Shown: positions 36,192 through 45,219 of the stretch, piece by piece
How the letters are laid out: every line of letters starts with the position of its first letter
Numbering within the stretch: the stretch's first letter is position 1
Assembly (NCBI RefSeq): GCF_900129235.1
Contig: NZ_FQUV01000007.1
Coordinates: 124,001-188,000 of the forward strand
DNA length: 64,000 nt
DNA from: Litoreibacter ascidiaceicola
Lineage (GTDB): Bacteria > Pseudomonadota > Alphaproteobacteria > Rhodobacterales > Rhodobacteraceae
Direction: 5' to 3'
Notes under the pieces: generated by a model
The model's input: only the letters and a program-made list of their open reading frames with translations
Databases searched by the model: none
Told to the model about the DNA's origin: nothing
Translations under genes and position numbers: made by a program

Positions 36192-37417
36192 AACTCCAGA
36201 ACCTACAGATCATTGTAACGTCGCCCCCCGCACCCGGCTGGGGCGGGCAGTATTGGATATTCGTGAAGCTGACGACCGCTTGCGGGATCGAAGGGATCGG
36301 AGAGGTCTACGCCTCCGCCGTTGGTCCCGATGCCATGAGCGCCGTGATCGAAGACGTCTTCGCGCGCCATATCGAAGGCGAAAACCCCGAGAATATCGAG
36401 CTGATGTTTCGGCGTGTCTATTCCTCGGGTTTCACGCAACGGCCAGACCCGACCGTTATGGGCGCGTTTTCCGGCTTGGAAATGGCCTGCTGGGATATCC
36501 TCGGCAAAGCGCGGGATCGCCCCGTCTGGGCAATGTTGGGCGGGAAGATGAACCCGAAAATTCGGGCCTATACGTATCTTTACCCGCTGCCTCACCATGA
36601 TCTGACAGAATTTTGGACATCTCCGGAAATGGCCGCCGAAGCAGCGCTTGATGCGGTGGATCGCGGCTACACGGCGGTCAAATTCGACCCTGCGGGACCC
36701 TACACAATCCATTCAGGCCACCAGCCCGCGATGTTCGATATCTCCATGTCTGTGGCGTTCTGCAAGGCAATCCGCGAGGCCGTGGGCGACCGCGCAGACC
36801 TGCTGTTCGGCACGCATGGCCAGTTCAACACATCCGGCGCGATCCGCTTGGGGCAGGCGATAGAGCCGTACTTCCCTCTGTGGTTCGAAGAACCTCTGCC
36901 GCCGGATAACCCGCTTGAATTCGCCGAGGTTGCCAAAGCCGTGCGCATCCCGATCGCGGCGGGCGAACGGCTGACCACTAAGGCGGAGTTCGCGACCTTG
37001 CTGCGCACGGGCGGGGTGAAAATCCTACAGCCCGCACTGGGCCGCGCTGGTGGTATCTGGGAGATGAAGAAGCTGGCCGGGCTGGCCGAGGTTTTCAACG
37101 CTGAAATGGCCCCGCACCTATACGCAGGTCCGGTCGAATGGGCCGCGAATATCCATCTGGCGACCTCCATCCCCAACCTGCTGATGTGCGAAACCATCGA
37201 GACGGATTTCCACGCCGATTTGATCGGCGGGGCAATCAAGGTTGAAGACGGCTACATCACACCGCCGGAAACACCGGGTCTAGGTGTTACGCTGGACGAG
37301 GATCTAGCGCGCGCAAATCCCTTCACCGGCACGGGCCTTCACCTGCAAATGCGGGAAGAGCCGTGCGACTACCAAAATGGCAATTCCTTTGCCGGTGGCG
37401 CGCCGCTCAAGACCTAG
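36188..37417 (+). CDS. Enolase-superfamily sugar-acid dehydratase/cycloisomerase (MR/MLE)
   Basis: 409 residues. The N-terminal capping domain has GIGEVYASAVGPDAM; the barrel has YTAVKFDPAGPY (Lys165), DLLFGTHGQFNTSGA (His210), WFEEPLPPDN (Glu234) and AAGERLTTKAEF (Glu260), the ordered base and metal ligands of mandelate racemase-type enzymes. The first metal ligand position reads Gly-Thr-His where many relatives have Asp-x-His, so the exact ligand set needs a model. It would dehydrate or cyclise an aldonate or aldarate. It starts in an ATGA overlap with the dehydrogenase gene and is convergent with the gntR gene (11-bp overlap). Confidence 0.84.
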   Translation: MKLQNLQIIVTSPPAPGWGGQYWIFVKLTTACGIEGIGEVYASAVGPDAMSAVIEDVFARHIEGENPENIELMFRRVYSSGFTQRPDPTVMGAFSGLEMACWDILGKARDRPVWAMLGGKMNPKIRAYTYLYPLPHHDLTEFWTSPEMAAEAALDAVDRGYTAVKFDPAGPYTIHSGHQPAMFDISMSVAFCKAIREAVGDRADLLFGTHGQFNTSGAIRLGQAIEPYFPLWFEEPLPPDNPLEFAEVAKAVRIPIAAGERLTTKAEFATLLRTGGVKILQPALGRAGGIWEMKKLAGLAEVFNAEMAPHLYAGPVEWAANIHLATSIPNLLMCETIETDFHADLIGGAIKVEDGYITPPETPGLGVTLDEDLARANPFTGTGLHLQMREEPCDYQNGNSFAGGAPLKT

Positions 37418-38177
37418 AGGTTTCGTGCTCCAGCCGGAGCTTGGCGATCGTCTCGTTATGCTCCGCCTTGAGGCTGTCTTTCAGGCTGTCTTCGACGTAG
37501 TTCAGATGCGCCTCCACGGCGGCGCGGGCACCGTCCTCGTCACGGGCAAGCAACGCTGTGTTGATCGCGCGATGCTGCTCCAGCAATGTGTCGCGGGTGA
37601 TGCGCTGTTTGAACATCTTTTGACGATTGTAGAATACACCTTCGCGTAGCATTTGAAACATTGCGCGCATCATATGCAGCATGATGACGTTGTGGCTGGC
37701 TTCGATGATCGCTAGGTGAAACTCGGCGTCCAACTGTGCCTCTTCGGAGGGATTTCGTTTTGAATGGGCCGCTTCCATCTTGCGGTAAATGGTGTCGACG
37801 ACCTTCAGGTCGGTATCCGAGCCCAGCCGCGCGGCACGGGCGGCGGCCAGCCCTTCTAGATCGCGGCGGAAGGAAATGTAGTCAAAGACGGCCTCATCAT
37901 GATCCGCAAACAGCTGCACCAAGGCATCCGAAAATGCTGCGCCGACCACTTCGGCGACGTAAATTCCGGCCCCCGCCTTGGTTGCCAGAAGCCCGCGGTC
38001 TTGCAGGTTCGCAACGGCTTCACGCAAGGAGGGGCGCGAGACGCCCAGTTTTTCTGCCAGTTCGCGCTCGGATGGCAGCCGTTCCCCCGGTTTGAGTATA
38101 CCGCGTAAGATCAGCAACTCGATCTGCCGCACAACGGCGTTGGAGAGTTTCTCGGCCTCGATCTTCTTGAATGGCAT
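37407..38177 (-). CDS. GntR/FadR-family (FCD) transcriptional regulator
   Basis: 256 residues: winged helix-turn-helix at about 9-75 (LPSERELAEKLGVSRPSLREAVANLQ) and an FCD ligand domain with the metal-holding Asp/His set in LDAEFHLAII, LLEQHRAIN and VEAHLNYVED. Such PdhR/LldR/GlcC-type proteins sense carboxylic acids. A TGGT-N11-ACCAATT palindrome ends 15 bases before its start; the same site precedes dctPQM and glcDEF, so this protein probably controls all three in answer to glycolate, lactate or a related acid. It could also control the convergent dehydrogenase/dehydratase pair, though that pair lacks the site. Confidence 0.86.
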   Translation of the reverse strand: MPFKKIEAEKLSNAVVRQIELLILRGILKPGERLPSERELAEKLGVSRPSLREAVANLQDRGLLATKAGAGIYVAEVVGAAFSDALVQLFADHDEAVFDYISFRRDLEGLAAARAARLGSDTDLKVVDTIYRKMEAAHSKRNPSEEAQLDAEFHLAIIEASHNVIMLHMMRAMFQMLREGVFYNRQKMFKQRITRDTLLEQHRAINTALLARDEDGARAAVEAHLNYVEDSLKDSLKAEHNETIAKLRLEHETSRS

Positions 38178-38191
38178 CGTCTTACCCCGCT

Positions 38192-38213
38192 AATTGGTAA
38201 AAATATATGACCA
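38192..38213 (-). promoter_or_regulatory. TGGT-N11-ACCAATT operator before gntR
   Basis: Read on the reverse strand this is TGGT, eleven bases, ACCAATT; it is identical to the glcD site at 20 of 22 positions. It ends about 15 bases from the gntR start codon, consistent with autoregulation. Confidence 0.7.
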
Positions 38214-38230
38214 GTCATCGCGTTAGACAA

Positions 38231-38260
38231 CAAAAAACGGCCCCGACTTGGGGGCCGTTT
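38231..38260 (-). terminator. Intrinsic terminator after the first OmpA-like gene
   Basis: An 8-bp stem ACGGCCCC / GGGGCCGT with a 6-base loop, followed on the reverse strand by six T. It separates the OmpA-like gene from the gntR promoter. Confidence 0.85.
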
Positions 38261-38279
38261 TGAACAGTTCTAAACCGGA

Positions 38280-38924
38280 TTAAGCCGCGTTTGGCCGGAT
38301 AACGATATCGACGCGGCGGTTCTGGGCGCGGCCTTCTTCGGTCACGTTGGATGCCACGGGGCGTGTCTCGCCCTGCCCATAGGACCGGATGCGCGACGGG
38401 GTGACGCCCGCGTCTTCCAGCGTGAAGGCCACGGCCTGCGCACGGCGCTCCGATAGCTCGTAATTGTAGCTGTCAGAACCCGTGTCATCGGTATGCCCGA
38501 CAATGTTGACTGTCGTGTCCGGATAGTCGCGCAAGTTGCCAGCCAAGGCGCGCAGGTCAGCCTGCAAATCATAGCGTAAATCAGAACTGTTGACCGCAAA
38601 CAGCAAGTCTTGCGGCATGGTGACCCGCAGTTCCTCGCCTGTATTTACGATATCGATGTTCTCGTTGGGGATGTCGCGGCGCAAATCTTCGGCCTGCTTG
38701 TCCAACTGATGACCGATTACGCCACCAGCGGCGGCACCAATGCCGGCGCCTACGATGCCTTTGATCACTTTGTTGTCGTCGCTTGACGCACCTATAAGCC
38801 CACCAAGGGCTCCGCCGATAATGGCGCCGGTTTGCGATTTGTTGGCTTGGGAAACGCTGTCGGTTGTACACGCGCTGACAGCAAGCGTGGCAGCCGCAAG
38901 GGCCGCGATAGGTTTGATCGTCAT
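38280..38924 (-). CDS. OmpA-like lipoprotein with glycine zipper
   Basis: 214 residues. A lipoprotein signal ends in LAVSAC (lipidated Cys19); residues 30-75 form a Gly-rich zipper (GAIIGGALGGLIGA, GAGIGAAAGGVIG), and 95-210 an OmpA C-terminal peptidoglycan-binding domain with VGHTDDTGSDSYNYELSERRAQAV and the closing NRRVDIVI. It should tie outer membrane to cell wall. A second copy of the same design lies 125 bases upstream on the same strand (39050-39682). Confidence 0.9.
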   Translation of the reverse strand: MTIKPIAALAAATLAVSACTTDSVSQANKSQTGAIIGGALGGLIGASSDDNKVIKGIVGAGIGAAAGGVIGHQLDKQAEDLRRDIPNENIDIVNTGEELRVTMPQDLLFAVNSSDLRYDLQADLRALAGNLRDYPDTTVNIVGHTDDTGSDSYNYELSERRAQAVAFTLEDAGVTPSRIRSYGQGETRPVASNVTEEGRAQNRRVDIVIRPNAA

Positions 38925-39017
38925 GGTACCTGCCTCGGTATATGGGTCCCGCCTTTGCGGCGTGGGTTATGGGCAGATATTAGGCCAATTCGGCGCGTCT
39001 GTTAAGGGGGAAGCGTA

Positions 39018-39042
39018 GGCCGGCGGAAACATGCCGCCGGCC
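39018..39042 (-). terminator. GC hairpin after the second OmpA-like gene
   Basis: A perfect 9-bp stem GGCCGGCGG / CCGCCGGCC with a 7-base loop, 8 bases after the stop. There is no clear T-run, so it may be a weak or Rho-assisted terminator. Confidence 0.55.
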
Positions 39043-39049
39043 CGATAGT

Positions 39050-39682
39050 TCAGGAGTAAGGGCGAATGATGATTTCGACCCGACGGTTCTGTGCGCGGCC
39101 AGAGCTGCTGTCATTCGACGCAACTGGTTGGCTTTCGCCCTTGCCGATTGTGCGCAAGCGGGAGCTCGACACTCCTGCATCACGCAAAACGTAGGAAACG
39201 GCCTGCGCGCGGCGCTCGGACAGGTTCTGGTTGTAGTTCGCGTCACCCGTGCTGTCGGTGTGGCCGACTACGATCACTTCGCTGTTGGGATAATCGTTCA
39301 GGTTGTTGGCAACGGCACGCAAGTCGGCCTGCAGGTCAGGGCGCAAATTGGTACTGTCAGTCGAGAACAACAAGTCTTGCGGCAGGGTCACCCGCAGTTC
39401 GGAGCCGGTGTTGACCACGCCAACATTGTTGCCCAGATCACCGCGCAACTCTTCGGCCTGCTTGTCCAGGCTGTTGCCAATGGCACCACCCACGGCACCA
39501 CCGACGGCAGCACCGATAATGCCGCGCTCAAGCTTGTTGTCGGATGTGGAGTTCGCGCCCAATGCGCCACCAATGGCTGCACCGATCAGGGCGCCGTTCT
39601 TGGTACGTTGGTTCGGAGTGGATGCGTCACAACCCGCCAAAATCATGGCGGCAGCGGGAAGGGCCAAAAGAATAGGTTTCAT
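39050..39682 (-). CDS. OmpA-like lipoprotein with glycine zipper, paralogue
   Basis: 210 residues with the same order as its neighbour: lipobox ILAGC (Cys18), glycine zipper (ALIGAAIGGALGA, GAAVGGAVGGAIG) and OmpA domain with VGHTDSTGDANYNQNLSERRAQAV and NRRVEIII. Many stretches match the 38280-38924 protein residue for residue, so the two arose by tandem duplication, but they have since diverged across their full length. Each has its own hairpin, so they are probably separate transcripts. Confidence 0.9.
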   Translation of the reverse strand: MKPILLALPAAAMILAGCDASTPNQRTKNGALIGAAIGGALGANSTSDNKLERGIIGAAVGGAVGGAIGNSLDKQAEELRGDLGNNVGVVNTGSELRVTLPQDLLFSTDSTNLRPDLQADLRAVANNLNDYPNSEVIVVGHTDSTGDANYNQNLSERRAQAVSYVLRDAGVSSSRLRTIGKGESQPVASNDSSSGRAQNRRVEIIIRPYS

Positions 39683-39842
39683 GGTTTCAGTTCCTCGTTG
39701 AGCCGCGACAGCGCGGCGCTTGTTCTATTAACTGGCAAGCGGCCAAAAAGTTTCAAGTGGCAGCAAGAAACTGTTCAGGCGCGTTCCCGCCTGCGAGGTC
39801 AATTCATTGAAACACTTGGAATTCCGGCGGCAATCCGCCAGA

Positions 39843-40730
39843 TCATAAGCCGGTTTTCGCCGCCTCGTAGGCCAGCATCGCCCGCTTGACCGGCAATCCC
39901 CAGTGATAGCCGCCCAAACCACCCGATTTGCGCAACGCGCGGTGGCACGGGATCAGCCAGCTGATCGGGTTGCGCCCCACGGCAGTGCCCACAGCGCGCA
40001 CCGCTTTCTTGTGGCCTACCGTATTGGCGATCTCGGAATAAGTGGTGACATGCCCCGTTGGCACCGCCAGCAAAGCCTCCCAAACCTTGATCTGGAACGG
40101 GGCGCCAATCAGGTAAAGGGGCGCATGCTCGGTTCCCGCCGCATCCGCGCCAAACGCGGCCAGCACCCAAGGGCGCAACATCGCCGGATCTTCGACATAG
40201 TTGGCCCTAGGCCAACGGCCAACCAAATCGCCCATCGCCGCCGCTTCGCCCGTTTCCGCACCGAACCCGATGCCGCAAATCCCCTTTTCGGTGCCCATCA
40301 CCAAGGCCGGTCCAAACGGGCTTTCAAACCAGCCCCAATAGATCGTCAGGCCTTCGCCTTTGCGGGCAAACTCGCCGGGGCTCATGGCTTCCCATTTCAC
40401 GAACAGATCATGCAATCGCCCGCTGCCCGACAGACCAACTGAATCCGAGGTTTCCAGCATGGTGAACCGCTCTTCCAGTAGGGCCTTGGCATGACCCAGC
40501 CGTAAGTATTGTTGCAGCCTCCCGGGCGACACGCCTGCCCATTTACTGAAGACCCGTTGGAAATGCGCGGGGCTCATCTGCATCTCTTGCGCCAGTTGTT
40601 CTAGCGACAGCGGGCCATCCTTGTGCTGGTCAATCGCCGCGATGGCGCGCTTCACCAGCCCGTAGTGATAGCTGCCCTCCGCGCGGGCGGCGTGGTCATG
40701 ATTGGCGATATTGTCGGTTCGATGTTCCAT
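39843..40730 (-). CDS. Ada-like AraC regulator fused to O6-alkylguanine-DNA alkyltransferase
   Basis: 295 residues. Residues 25-125 form an AraC-type helix-turn-helix (LSLEQLAQEMQMSPAHFQRVF), and 130-290 the alkyltransferase with acceptor Cys262 in PCHRALRKSGGLGGYHWG. It takes alkyl groups from O6-guanine onto that Cys. The N-terminal Zn-Cys4 AdaA domain of E. coli Ada, which senses methyl phosphotriesters, is absent, so the usual trigger for gene activation is missing; this AraC-MGMT form is common in alphaproteobacteria. Nth, another base-repair gene, is encoded nearby. Confidence 0.9.
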   Translation of the reverse strand: MEHRTDNIANHDHAARAEGSYHYGLVKRAIAAIDQHKDGPLSLEQLAQEMQMSPAHFQRVFSKWAGVSPGRLQQYLRLGHAKALLEERFTMLETSDSVGLSGSGRLHDLFVKWEAMSPGEFARKGEGLTIYWGWFESPFGPALVMGTEKGICGIGFGAETGEAAAMGDLVGRWPRANYVEDPAMLRPWVLAAFGADAAGTEHAPLYLIGAPFQIKVWEALLAVPTGHVTTYSEIANTVGHKKAVRAVGTAVGRNPISWLIPCHRALRKSGGLGGYHWGLPVKRAMLAYEAAKTGL

Positions 40731-40800
40731 GCAGTCAATCTATGCTGCAAACCCCGCCGTATCGACCCGCTTTTTGCGCTTTCTTGGTTTGAAACGCCGG

Positions 40801-41514
40801 TCATCGCGGGTCCGTCGCGCGGAGGGAGCGTAGATCCAGACCCAGCGTACGGGCCTCCCATGGCTGCATGCATCCGGTTGCCGAACGCGCATGGTTTGTT
40901 GGGTTGAGACCAAGTTCATCAATCTTCGATGTCGCGGTTTCAGTCAGACACGCTTGGGCGGCAGATGTTAGTTGCAGACTTTCCACCCAGCATCCGTTTG
41001 CCAGAATAATTTGAGGACGATCGAGCAAAACCAAAGAGCAAGCCGTGCGCTCCGGCGCGGTAGGGCGGAAGTGATCTAACGGGAACCCAAAATCGTGCGC
41101 CTCTGCAAAAATTGTGTCCATGCCAAAATGTAGCTCGACCTGCCAACCAGTCAGAAGCACGCGGTGGCGGGCGGCCAAAAGCGTGCCATGTGCGTTCGGT
41201 TTTTCAGGAACCTCGCCGGCTGGCAACTTCACCGCGGCAGTGTTTCGAGGCCGCTCGATTAGGCAATCCCGACCGATCCACCGCACCTTCTGAAACCCGT
41301 CTTGATAGGTCAGCACATGGTCACCGGGGCGCAACCAGTCCACGGGCACATACCCGTCATCGGTGGCAATGAGTGTGCCACCGCCAAATCCCGACACCGG
41401 CAGATGCCGTAACTCCGATGGCTGGAACAAGCCGGATTGCTCAATCAGTTTGCTTTTGTGCAAAATCGCCATTCTGCCCCTACTCATGTCGCTCTGCGTA
41501 AGAGTGCCGTCCAT
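40801..41514 (-). CDS. Hint-domain protein
   Basis: 237 residues at most; ATGs at 41514, 41487 and 41472 are all possible. Residues 43-90 (GGGTLIATDDGYVPV, LRPGDHVLTYQDG, KVRWIGR) match the Hint_2 domain often found in Rhodobacteraceae surface proteins, and AARHRVLLTGW gives the later His block. The first residue of the Hint fold, normally Cys, is Gly (SGFGGGT), so self-cleavage by the usual chemistry is not expected. No signal peptide or RTX repeats are present. Role unknown. Confidence 0.72.
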   Translation of the reverse strand: MDGTLTQSDMSRGRMAILHKSKLIEQSGLFQPSELRHLPVSGFGGGTLIATDDGYVPVDWLRPGDHVLTYQDGFQKVRWIGRDCLIERPRNTAAVKLPAGEVPEKPNAHGTLLAARHRVLLTGWQVELHFGMDTIFAEAHDFGFPLDHFRPTAPERTACSLVLLDRPQIILANGCWVESLQLTSAAQACLTETATSKIDELGLNPTNHARSATGCMQPWEARTLGLDLRSLRATDPR

Positions 41515-41612
41515 AGGTAAAGCGTCGCTGAACCTGTCTTGGGCGAGTTTGTAAAACTTGAAACACTTGGCAGCCTCTTGCCCGCGCGCAGGTGACGGGG
41601 CATACCGCGCAC

Positions 41613-42269
41613 ATGACCAAGCCTGCCAAACAACTCGACTACCACAAGATCCACGAGATTTTTTCGCGTTTTGCCGCGTCTGACCCCGAACCCAAGGGGG
41701 AGTTGAACCACGTCAACGCCTACACTTTGGTGGTCGCCGTGGCGCTGTCGGCGCAGGCCACTGATGTTGGGGTGAACAAGGCGACGGAGAAGCTGTTCCA
41801 GATTGCTGACACGCCGCAAAAAATGCTGGACCTTGGCCTTGAGGGCGTGATCGAGCATATCAAGACCATTGGCCTGTTCCGCAACAAGGCCAAGAACGTC
41901 ATCAAGCTGAGCCAGATTTTGGTGGACGAGTACGGTGGGGTGGTTCCGTCCTCCCGTGCGGCGCTGATCTCGTTGCCTGGTGTTGGCCGCAAGACGGCCA
42001 ATGTGGTCCTGAACATGTGGTGGCAGTATCCGGCGCAGGCCGTCGACACCCACATCTTCCGCGTTGGCAACCGCACTGGCATCTGCCCCGGAAAAAACGT
42101 GGACGTGGTCGAACGCGCCATCGAGGACAACATCCCCGTCGAATTCCAACACCACGCGCATCACTGGCTGATCTTGCACGGCCGGTATGTCTGCAAGGCG
42201 CGTAAGCCGGTCTGCGCCAACTGTATCATCCGTGATCTCTGCACTTTTGAGGACAAGAACTATGACTAA
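41613..42269 (+). CDS. nth: Endonuclease III
   Basis: 218 residues from the ATG at 41613. The helix-hairpin-helix has LPGVGRKTANVV with catalytic Lys127; Asp145 lies in VDTHIFRV; the Fe-S cluster loop is C194-x6-C201-x2-C204-x5-C210. It removes oxidised pyrimidines and nicks abasic sites in base-excision repair. Its end overlaps the PfkB kinase start by 8 bases. Confidence 0.95.
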   Translation: MTKPAKQLDYHKIHEIFSRFAASDPEPKGELNHVNAYTLVVAVALSAQATDVGVNKATEKLFQIADTPQKMLDLGLEGVIEHIKTIGLFRNKAKNVIKLSQILVDEYGGVVPSSRAALISLPGVGRKTANVVLNMWWQYPAQAVDTHIFRVGNRTGICPGKNVDVVERAIEDNIPVEFQHHAHHWLILHGRYVCKARKPVCANCIIRDLCTFEDKNYD

Positions 42270-43263
42270 GAAATTCCAAGTCGTCGGCATCGGCAACGCT
42301 ATGGTCGACGTGCTGGCCTCCACAACGGATGCGTTTTTGTCCGACAACGGCATCGACAAAGGCATCATGCAACTGACCGACCGCGCCCGCGGTGTGGAGC
42401 TGTACGGCCTGATCGGCCCCGCCAAGGAAATCTCTGGTGGTTCTGCTGCCAACACCATCGCGGGTATTGCGCATCTGGGTGGCTCGACTGCTTATGTCGG
42501 CAAGGTGAAAGATGACCAGCTCGGCGCGATCTTCGCGCATGACCTGCGTGCGCAGGGCGCGGTTTATGAGACACCGCTGGCCCCCAGCACCCACGAGGCC
42601 GAAACGGGTCGTTGCATCGTGCTGGTCACCCCCGACGGGGAGCGGTCGATGAACACCTATCTGGGCGTGACCGAATTCCTTGGCCCCGAAGACATCGACG
42701 AGGCGCAGATGGCGCAGGCCGAGTGGATTTATCTGGAAGGCTACCGCTTCGACGGTCCGCAATCTGTTGCGGCCTTTGATAAGGCAATCACGGCGTGCAC
42801 CAGTTCCGGCGGGCGAGTGTCGCTCACATTGTCGGACCCGTTCTGCGTTGGTCGCCACCGCGATGCCTTCCGAGCTTTGATTCAGGATCATGTCGACTTG
42901 CTGTTCTGCAACCGCGCCGAAATGCTGTCGATGTACGAGACAGATGATTTTGACGCAGCCCTTGCTATGGCCGCATCCGAGGTTGAGATCGTCGCTTGCA
43001 CCGATAGTGAAAACGGCGCGCATATTCTGTCCCACGGGCAACGCTGGCATGCCCCCGCAATGCCTGTGCAGATCGTCGACGCAACAGGTGCGGGCGATCT
43101 GTTCGCAGGCGCGTTCCTCTGGGCGCTGACCAATGGGCACGATCTTGAATCGAGTGGGCGCATGGGATGCATCGCGGCCTCCGAAGTCATCTCCCACATT
43201 GGCGCACGGCCTGAAGCGGATTTGAACGCGTTGTTTGAGAAGCAGGGGTTACTCAAGACCTGA
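42262..43263 (+). CDS. PfkB-family sugar/adenosine kinase
   Basis: 333 residues. KEISGGSAANTIAGIAHLGG is PfkB signature 1; DATGAGDLFAGAFLW is signature 2 with the catalytic Asp. In length and N-terminus (VVGIGNAMVDVLA) it is closest to the adenosine kinase-like branch. It would phosphorylate a nucleoside or sugar with ATP. It starts inside the end of nth (8-bp overlap), so the two are co-transcribed. Confidence 0.87.
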   Translation: MTKKFQVVGIGNAMVDVLASTTDAFLSDNGIDKGIMQLTDRARGVELYGLIGPAKEISGGSAANTIAGIAHLGGSTAYVGKVKDDQLGAIFAHDLRAQGAVYETPLAPSTHEAETGRCIVLVTPDGERSMNTYLGVTEFLGPEDIDEAQMAQAEWIYLEGYRFDGPQSVAAFDKAITACTSSGGRVSLTLSDPFCVGRHRDAFRALIQDHVDLLFCNRAEMLSMYETDDFDAALAMAASEVEIVACTDSENGAHILSHGQRWHAPAMPVQIVDATGAGDLFAGAFLWALTNGHDLESSGRMGCIAASEVISHIGARPEADLNALFEKQGLLKT

Positions 43264-43315
43264 GGATGATCGACGCGCAGCTTCCGAGAAACTGAATGCG
43301 ACGAAGGGGGACGCC

Positions 43316-44182
43316 ATGAAGCCAAAGACACCGGAATTTGCCGCACCAAGCGATGCCGCTGAACGGCGCGCTGTTGTACCGGTTGTGTGCTACCCTCCCG
43401 AAACGCTCACCCCGCCTAACCTTAAGGGGTTGGCCCGCCTTAGACAAAGCGCCAAGAAAACCGACGAAGTGACCGTCGCCCCTCGCGATGGCGCATGCAT
43501 TGACGTGCCTGCGGGGTGCTTTTTTCGGATCGTGTCGGTTGAAGGCGCGCAGGTCGGTGACCTGAATATCTGGAACAGCGCTGACCTGACCGAGCGGTTT
43601 TATTCAGGCAAGACCCGAGCGCTCCATGGCACGCACCTGTCCACGGGTGATCGCATGTGGTCGAGCTTCCCGACGCTCCGGCCAATGGCCACGATTACCG
43701 CTGATACGCTTGACTGGTACGGGTTTGATGCGTTTGGCGGCTCGGTCCATGACGTGATCGGGACGCGCTGCGACCCTTACACCGGACAACTGTTGTCAGG
43801 CACTTCTTACCATCATTGCTGCCACTCGAACCTGACACGGGCCTTGGCTGATCATTGTAACCTGACCTTATCCGACGCCGAGGCTCACGTGCATGATGTG
43901 CTGAACGTATTTATGTGTACCGGCTTCACCCGCGATACGGGGCAATATTTTATGAAGGCAAGCCCGGTTCGCCCAGGTGACTATCTGGAATTTCATGCGG
44001 AGATTGACCTGACCGTCGGCCTCTCGGCTTGTCCCGGAGGCGATTGCTCGCAGGAGCATTCTTCGGATGCGACAACCTGCTATCCGCTCCTGATTGAGGT
44101 TTTTGACCCCGGAAAGGCAGCCCGCGCCGCGCACAGCCCACCGGCTCCATCATCTTACGACCGAACTCACGGCGTAGGTTAG
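43316..44182 (+). CDS. DUF1989 (urea carboxylase-associated) family protein
   Basis: 288 residues from the ATG at 43316 with AAGGGGG upstream. RIVSVEGAQVGDLNIWN at about 75-95 and the metal-like cluster SYHHCCHSNL, then LSACPGGDCS near the end, match DUF1989 proteins, which occur with urea carboxylase and glycine cleavage-like genes and may act on amino-linked one-carbon compounds. No urea genes are near. It follows the kinase gene on the same strand after about 50 bases. Confidence 0.84.
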   Translation: MKPKTPEFAAPSDAAERRAVVPVVCYPPETLTPPNLKGLARLRQSAKKTDEVTVAPRDGACIDVPAGCFFRIVSVEGAQVGDLNIWNSADLTERFYSGKTRALHGTHLSTGDRMWSSFPTLRPMATITADTLDWYGFDAFGGSVHDVIGTRCDPYTGQLLSGTSYHHCCHSNLTRALADHCNLTLSDAEAHVHDVLNVFMCTGFTRDTGQYFMKASPVRPGDYLEFHAEIDLTVGLSACPGGDCSQEHSSDATTCYPLLIEVFDPGKAARAAHSPPAPSSYDRTHGVG

Positions 44183-44244
44183 GGGAGTGCACGGTCGTCG
44201 GTCGCGTCATCCTGGCTTTGCAGCCTAACGCGACCTTCTACCCA

Positions 44245-45063
44245 TCAATCCCCCAGCTTGGCGTGCACCTCGTCCAGATCAATCTCCCCGATGGGCATCT
44301 TGTTGCCCGGGTTGGCGAAGTCGTATTTGAACAGGTTGAAATCGCGTTTGTAGATTTCATAGACAAGATGCATCGACAAATCGTCGAAATATTCCTCGAT
44401 CGGATGCGCGCGCTTGGGGCCGTGCCCCTCGCTTTCGTTGAAGCGCGGGATCGTCGCAACGTCCACCTTATGCTTGGTGTCCACCGCATCCATCACCGAT
44501 TGCATGCCGTCGTTGAATTTCTCGGTAAAGAAGATGTTGTCGTAGCGCCCGCCATTCACAATGAAGGTCGAGATGTGGCCCGCTTGCGCGGACCAGTGGA
44601 TGTCAGGGTCCATCGGGCGGCGCCAGCGGATGGTGTCGCGGGCAAACAGCAGGAAGCGGCGGAAGGACTGAATTTGGTCGAACTCGAAGCCGGTCTCCGG
44701 ATTACCGACCTCGATGCCGTATTTTTGCACAAGTAACGGGACCAGATTGCCACGGTAGCGCTTGCCGTTGCGCTGAATGCCGCAGATTTTGTCGAAGAAC
44801 GACGACAGGATACGTCCATACGGATTGCGGACGCAGGTGAACGAATAGCTTTTGTGGGATGTGACGTTCTTCTCGATCTTTGGCTGGCTCTTCTCGATGG
44901 CCCATTTGTGCATTTTTCCGGTGGCATCATGAATGTCGCCGTCGAAGAATTCGCCGTGGTCGGAATAATACATGATTTGGCCGATGGACGAGCAGGCGCA
45001 TTTGGGCACCACGCGGTACACCATGCTTTCACTTTCCGTCATCCAGGTTCCTGGAAACCCCAT
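44245..45063 (-). CDS. Sulfotransferase family 2 protein
   Basis: 272 residues. PKCACSS (residues 20-26) is the 5'-phosphosulfate loop and RNPYGRILSSFF (79-90) the 3'-phosphate loop of PAPS-using sulfotransferases of the carbohydrate type. It moves sulfate from PAPS to a glycan or other acceptor. There is no signal peptide, so it acts in the cytosol. It is divergent from a GT14-type glycosyltransferase gene over a 156-base gap, suggesting both act on one surface glycan. Confidence 0.85.
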   Translation of the reverse strand: MGFPGTWMTESESMVYRVVPKCACSSIGQIMYYSDHGEFFDGDIHDATGKMHKWAIEKSQPKIEKNVTSHKSYSFTCVRNPYGRILSSFFDKICGIQRNGKRYRGNLVPLLVQKYGIEVGNPETGFEFDQIQSFRRFLLFARDTIRWRRPMDPDIHWSAQAGHISTFIVNGGRYDNIFFTEKFNDGMQSVMDAVDTKHKVDVATIPRFNESEGHGPKRAHPIEEYFDDLSMHLVYEIYKRDFNLFKYDFANPGNKMPIGEIDLDEVHAKLGD

Positions 45064-45219
45064 ACTGCTGTCCTCGTTCTTGAACTAAATGGCCCATTGT
45101 TTACGTTTTGGCCACAATTGACCCTACAAATACATTCTCGGACTGTTTAAGCAACAGTAGCTAAGGTTATGTAGGTAAACCTAAAAGAGTTTTAAGACAG
45201 GTCCGGGGTTAAATTCCAG

